A stretch of DNA of 11,033 bases. Source: Funneliformis mosseae. Taxonomy: Eukaryota > Glomeromycota > Glomeromycetes > Glomerales > Glomeraceae. A model generated the notes under the pieces. The model was not told the DNA's origin. It did not search any database and saw only the letters and a program-made list of their open reading frames with translations. Shown in pieces: positions 7,881 to 11,033 of the stretch (its first letter is position 1; the number at the start of each line of letters is the position of its first letter). The DNA is taken from contig CAJVPP010003689.1 in NCBI GenBank assembly GCA_910592005.1, forward strand, positions 1 through 11,033. The letters run 5' to 3'. Position numbers and translations under genes: made by a program.

Positions 7881-10029
7881 TTAATATTAATTTTACATTT
7901 AATTTTTTATAATTTATTTTTTAATATTTTAATTATTTTAATTACTTATTTTTTTTTATTTTTAATTATTATTATAATATATTTTATAATAATAATTATT
8001 TATTTTTCATTATTATAATATAAAAATTCAAGTTTATTTTATTATATTAATACAAATAAAAAAAATGAATATAGATATTTATAGTAAAATAGAAAAAAAA
8101 TTAATTTATAAACTTATTTTATTAAAAAATATAATATAAAATAAATATATTTTTGGTAGACTTTTTACTATAAAGTATCAATATAAATAAAATTATATTT
8201 AATAATAATAACTTATTTTTTAAATATATAGTAACTAATAAAAAAATATAATGCTAATTAATTGCATTTAAAAGCTAATAATTCATTAATTATAAATGCT
8301 AAAATCAATTTCTTATGCTTATTTTAAAATCAAATCTTAATAAATATCTTATATAAATTTAATATTTAATTAATAATCCTAATTTTATAAAATTTAGTAA
8401 TATATTTTAAAATTTCTTACTTAATAAAATTTTAAACATAAAAGACTTTTTAAGCAAACTAAATACTATAAAATTAATATTAAAATTATGATTCTTTTTT
8501 TAATAATATAATATTATCAGAAATTTATAAAAATTATTATATTTTAAATATTAGTATTAATATATATATAATATAAAAATGTAAAAGAAAAATAAAATTC
8601 TAATTAATTACTATGATTTTATTTAAGATTTAATTAATGACTAATATTTTTTAAATAAAACTTTAATTTATATATCATATATTAAAGTCTTTTACAAAAA
8701 TATAAATAAAAATATTAATACTTTATTATTTTATTTAATAATTTTCAAATAATAATAAAAATAAAGTCTTTTAAAATAAAAATTAAATTAATAACTAAAG
8801 AAAAAGATTAAAAGATAACAAATGATTTTATATAAATTCTTAATTAAAAATCTCAGTTATTTTTAAATTATAATCATTATCTAATATAAATAAAATCAAA
8901 TCATTAAGTTCTAATAAAAGTTCTTTAAACTATTATTTTTATGTTAAAACATTTATTTTTTAATACAAAATAAGACTTAAATTATGTAATTATTTAAGTT
9001 CAAAAATATTTAACATTAAAAATCATATTTAAAAAGAGTATTATTAAAAAGAAAAAGTAAAATTATTATATAAGATTTATGTTAATACAAAAATAATCTT
9101 GATAATTTTATTTTTTATTAAATTTATATATAATATTAAATTTATTTTTATATCTAATAATTTAAATTAGATAACAAAATAAATTAAACTCTTTATAATA
9201 ATTATTAGTTCATAAATATCTCTAATAAAAAAAAAGTAATTATACTAAAAATTCTAATTATATAAAGAAAATAATACAGACAGAATAAATACAAATAATT
9301 TTTAAAATTATTAGAAATATTTAAACTAAGAAATTATTATAATACTAAACCTATTTCAAATAAAAAATAATATATAAAAACTTTTAAGAATAATATGTCT
9401 TTTATTTCTAATATTTATAAATAATATTATAATAAAAATATTATAAATCCAAAAATCTTGAACTTAAAAAAGCAAATATTAATATTAAAAAACTTTAAAT
9501 AATATAAACTCTCTATATTTTAAATTATCTTATAAACTAAAAATCTATGTTTATTCTATATATTTAAATAATGCTTCACAAAGTATAAACTAATATAAAC
9601 AATAAATAAAATAAATATAAAAATAAATAAAATTTATTATAAAAAAGTCATTTAATATATATATTTATAAATTTTTATTAAACATTATTTAGTAATTCAA
9701 TATAATAAAGTTTTTAATATAATAAAATCTATATTAAATTAAAAATTTGTTATATTATAAAATTTGTTATATCAATATTTATTATATTAAGAGTTGATTG
9801 TATTAGTTTAAATATTATTTAATATTCATTTTATAAGAAAAAAGATAAATAAAAAAAAAATAGCTAAAAGAAGTAAAGAAATTTTTAATAAAAAATATTA
9901 CAGTTTAAATTAATAATAGACTATTTTGGTTAAAAAAATTTGTAATAAAAGTATTATTTAATTAATAAGTTAATTCATTTAATGTATGGTTATGTGATCA
10001 ATTTATTATATTTAGATTAAATAATATAA
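7881..10029. other. Extremely AT-rich block without readable genes
   Basis: Over about 2.1 kb G+C is far below the rest of the window: row 8521-8580 has one G/C in 60, 9601-9660 has two and 9061-9120 has five. Stops saturate all frames and only a low-complexity Ile/Leu/Phe frame (7815-8018) reaches 60 codons. A short direct repeat AAATTTGTTATAT occurs near 9744 and 9760. Because the block runs into a retrotransposon-like 3' end, it may be the mutated interior of that element, but no protein motif could be read to prove it. Confidence 0.6.
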
Positions 10030-10218
10030 AATATCTGTATATTGTTAACGGAGCAATTGACTAATCATAATGAAGTCACATGAATGACGCAGTATAATGA
10101 TCTTTTAATTCAGAATTCTGAAAATACTGAGAATTTTGCAGATTCTGAAAATATGGAGGATCTACGTAATTCTGAAGATCTTTTAAATACTGATGATAAC
10201 TCTAATTTTACGAATTAA
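10030..10218 (+). pseudogene. Acidic reading frame, possible C-terminal tail of an LTR retrotransposon polyprotein
   Basis: The frame is open from 10030 to a TGA at 10081 and then from ATG 10084 to TAA 10216-10218 (44 codons). The product is rich in Asn, Ser, Glu and Asp with internal near-repeats: QNSENTENFADSENMEDL and RNSEDLLNTDDNSN. The upstream part reads LLTEQLTNHNEVT. Composition and position directly before an LTR-like module suggest the C-terminal tail of a Ty3/Gypsy-type polyprotein, with the TGA derived from CGA. No integrase or reverse transcriptase motif is readable upstream, so this is inference; it could equally be an independent small gene from ATG 10084. Confidence 0.35.
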
Positions 10219-10405
10219 AAGAAGTCTAAGAATATTTAGTATTATGCATAATTTTAATATTCTAAATTTTATTATTATTTTTATTATATTTTATATTTTT
10301 ATTATGTTACGTATTTTTAATATATTTATTTTACTTATATTTTATTTGGCTAAATTAATTAGTTTATAGCATAGTAATTAATTAGCTGTGACAAAAAAAA
10401 TTTTG

Positions 10406-10413
10406 TATAAATA
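10406..10413 (+). promoter_or_regulatory. TATA box of the LTR-like module
   Basis: TATAAATA followed by GATAGAC, a strong TATA match flanked by mixed sequence rather than simple AT repeats. Confidence 0.45.
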
Positions 10414-10478
10414 GATAGACTTTTTGCTTATGTTGTAAATTAACTCTTTACAAGTTTGTAAGTACGAGTTTTGGTATT

Positions 10479-10484
10479 AATAAA
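10479..10484 (+). terminator. Polyadenylation signal of the LTR-like module
   Basis: AATAAA followed by GGAATC, about 66 nt after the end of the TATA box, as expected near the R/U5 border of an LTR. Confidence 0.4.
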
Positions 10485-10551
10485 GGAATCAATTAAAACT
10501 TATATCTTTCCGCCTCTTCGTGTCTTCATATAGTCTGACGTGATCCTTACA

Positions 10552-10900
10552 CATTATATGTAATTGAGTTCGTCATCTGAATTTTTTAATTAAAATTGTT
10601 CATAATCTCGTCTTTCAAGTCTTTATACTTGATAGATTTGTTTAAGTCTAATGCGTAAATTTGGTAAAGTTAAGAGTTAGGCGAACTCTAATGTCTTGAC
10701 TGCAATAAGCTGCAATAAAAATTTCAAGTAGAAACTTGATAACGTGACCACCTCAAGTTAAAGAATTCTACTGTAACAATATTCTTAAATTAAATATTAA
10801 TCTTTTTTATAATATATTATTTTTATATTTATCTTTATTAAAATTAATTTAATATAAATTATTACATATTATATAATTTAATAAGCTAAAAGTTAGGGAA
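10552..10900. other. Intergenic stretch with small hairpins
   Basis: No gene seen. Perfect short inverted repeats occur: TCAAGT/ACTTGA with a 6-nt loop (10615-10632), GAGTT/AACTC (10674-10688) and TCAAGT/ACTTGA with a 4-nt loop (10724-10739). CTGCAATAA is repeated near 10700-10718. From about 10790 to 10890 it is plain AT-rich DNA. Confidence 0.5.
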
Positions 10901-10990
10901 GTGACACATATTACGTGATTATCGAGGGGGGGGTTCCAAATATCTCACCTTTTCATGTGATTATATGATTAGCCAATCAGAATAAAAGAA
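10901..10990 (+). promoter_or_regulatory. Promoter-like module with G8 run and CCAAT box
   Basis: Two near-identical boxes, TTACGTGATTAT (10911) and CATGTGATTAT (10954), flank a run of eight G (10926-10933). A CCAAT box follows in the NF-Y-like context TTAGCCAATCAGAA (CCAAT at 10973-10977), then the A-rich AATAAAAGAA, which could serve as a weak TATA element. Any gene it drives would start beyond the right edge. It could instead be the terminal region of another repeat. Confidence 0.3.
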
Positions 10991-11033
10991 GTAAATCTTA
11001 TTGTGGCTTAGTATTTAGATTATCAAACGTATA

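Larger units (their letters stand above)
10305..10551 (+). mobile_element. LTR-like module, probable 3' LTR of a decayed retrotransposon
   Basis: The segment begins TGTTACG and ends CCTTACA (TGT...ACA ends). It has a TATA box (TATAAATA) at 10406-10413, an AATAAA polyadenylation signal at 10479-10484, about 66 nt later, and a T/C-rich U5-like part. This order matches an LTR's U3-R-U5 layout. No TGG primer-binding site follows at 10552, which fits a 3' rather than a 5' LTR. No convincing polypurine tract directly precedes 10305 (the nearest purine run is AAAAGAAG near 10217-10224), so the left border is uncertain. No second LTR is in the window. Confidence 0.42.

Noticed and set aside
7815..8018. 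67-codon frame rich in Ile/Leu/Phe, resembling a membrane segment
   Set aside because: It is low-complexity translation of AT repeats and overlaps the inverted-repeat arm; there is no gene evidence.
10552..10575. tRNA primer-binding site after the LTR-like module
   Set aside because: The sequence CATTATATGTAATTGAG has no TGG start or recognisable tRNA 3'-end complement.

Overview
This is AT-rich nuclear fungal DNA, most likely from an arbuscular mycorrhizal fungus of the Glomeromycotina (Rhizophagus-like). That is inferred from a tyrosine-kinase-like (TKL) kinase of the kind greatly expanded in those fungi, short GT-AG introns, a decayed Tc1-type transposon and large degenerate repeats. No database search was possible. 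I see no rRNA, tRNA, CRISPR or bacterial operon structure, and no protein-coding gene that is complete and intact.

Positions 1-1673 (minus strand) hold a five-exon kinase gene running off the left edge. I rebuilt its exons from frame continuity and splice sites. All core kinase motifs are present, and the kinase is followed by at least three 20-residue leucine-rich repeats. One in-frame stop and two frameshifts make it a probable recent pseudogene, unless they are assembly errors. A Tc1/mariner relic (about 1718-3059, plus strand) begins roughly 45 bp upstream of the kinase start codon. Its transposase is broken by frameshifts and stops, and the second catalytic Asp is replaced by Asn.

Positions 3060-4178 are mostly featureless, apart from a 53-codon minus-strand reading frame. 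Positions 4179-7546 (plus strand) carry a long, heavily decayed protein gene whose frames can be followed for about 1,000 codons, with a coiled coil, a Cys-rich segment, remnants of introns and a better preserved C-terminal exon. A 35-bp imperfect inverted repeat flanks it on both sides (3859-3891 and 7843-7880). Together they look like an ancient, possibly undescribed DNA-transposon-like element. This is the most interesting part of the window.

Positions 7881-10029 are extremely AT-rich (some 60-base rows have one or two G/C) with no readable gene. They lead into an acidic 44-codon reading frame and an LTR-like module with a TATA box and AATAAA (to about 10551), together suggesting the 3' end of a decayed LTR retrotransposon. 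The right end has small hairpins and a promoter-like module with an eight-G run and a perfect CCAAT box. Overall this is a repeat-dominated accessory region in which mobile-element decay surrounds one kinase locus.
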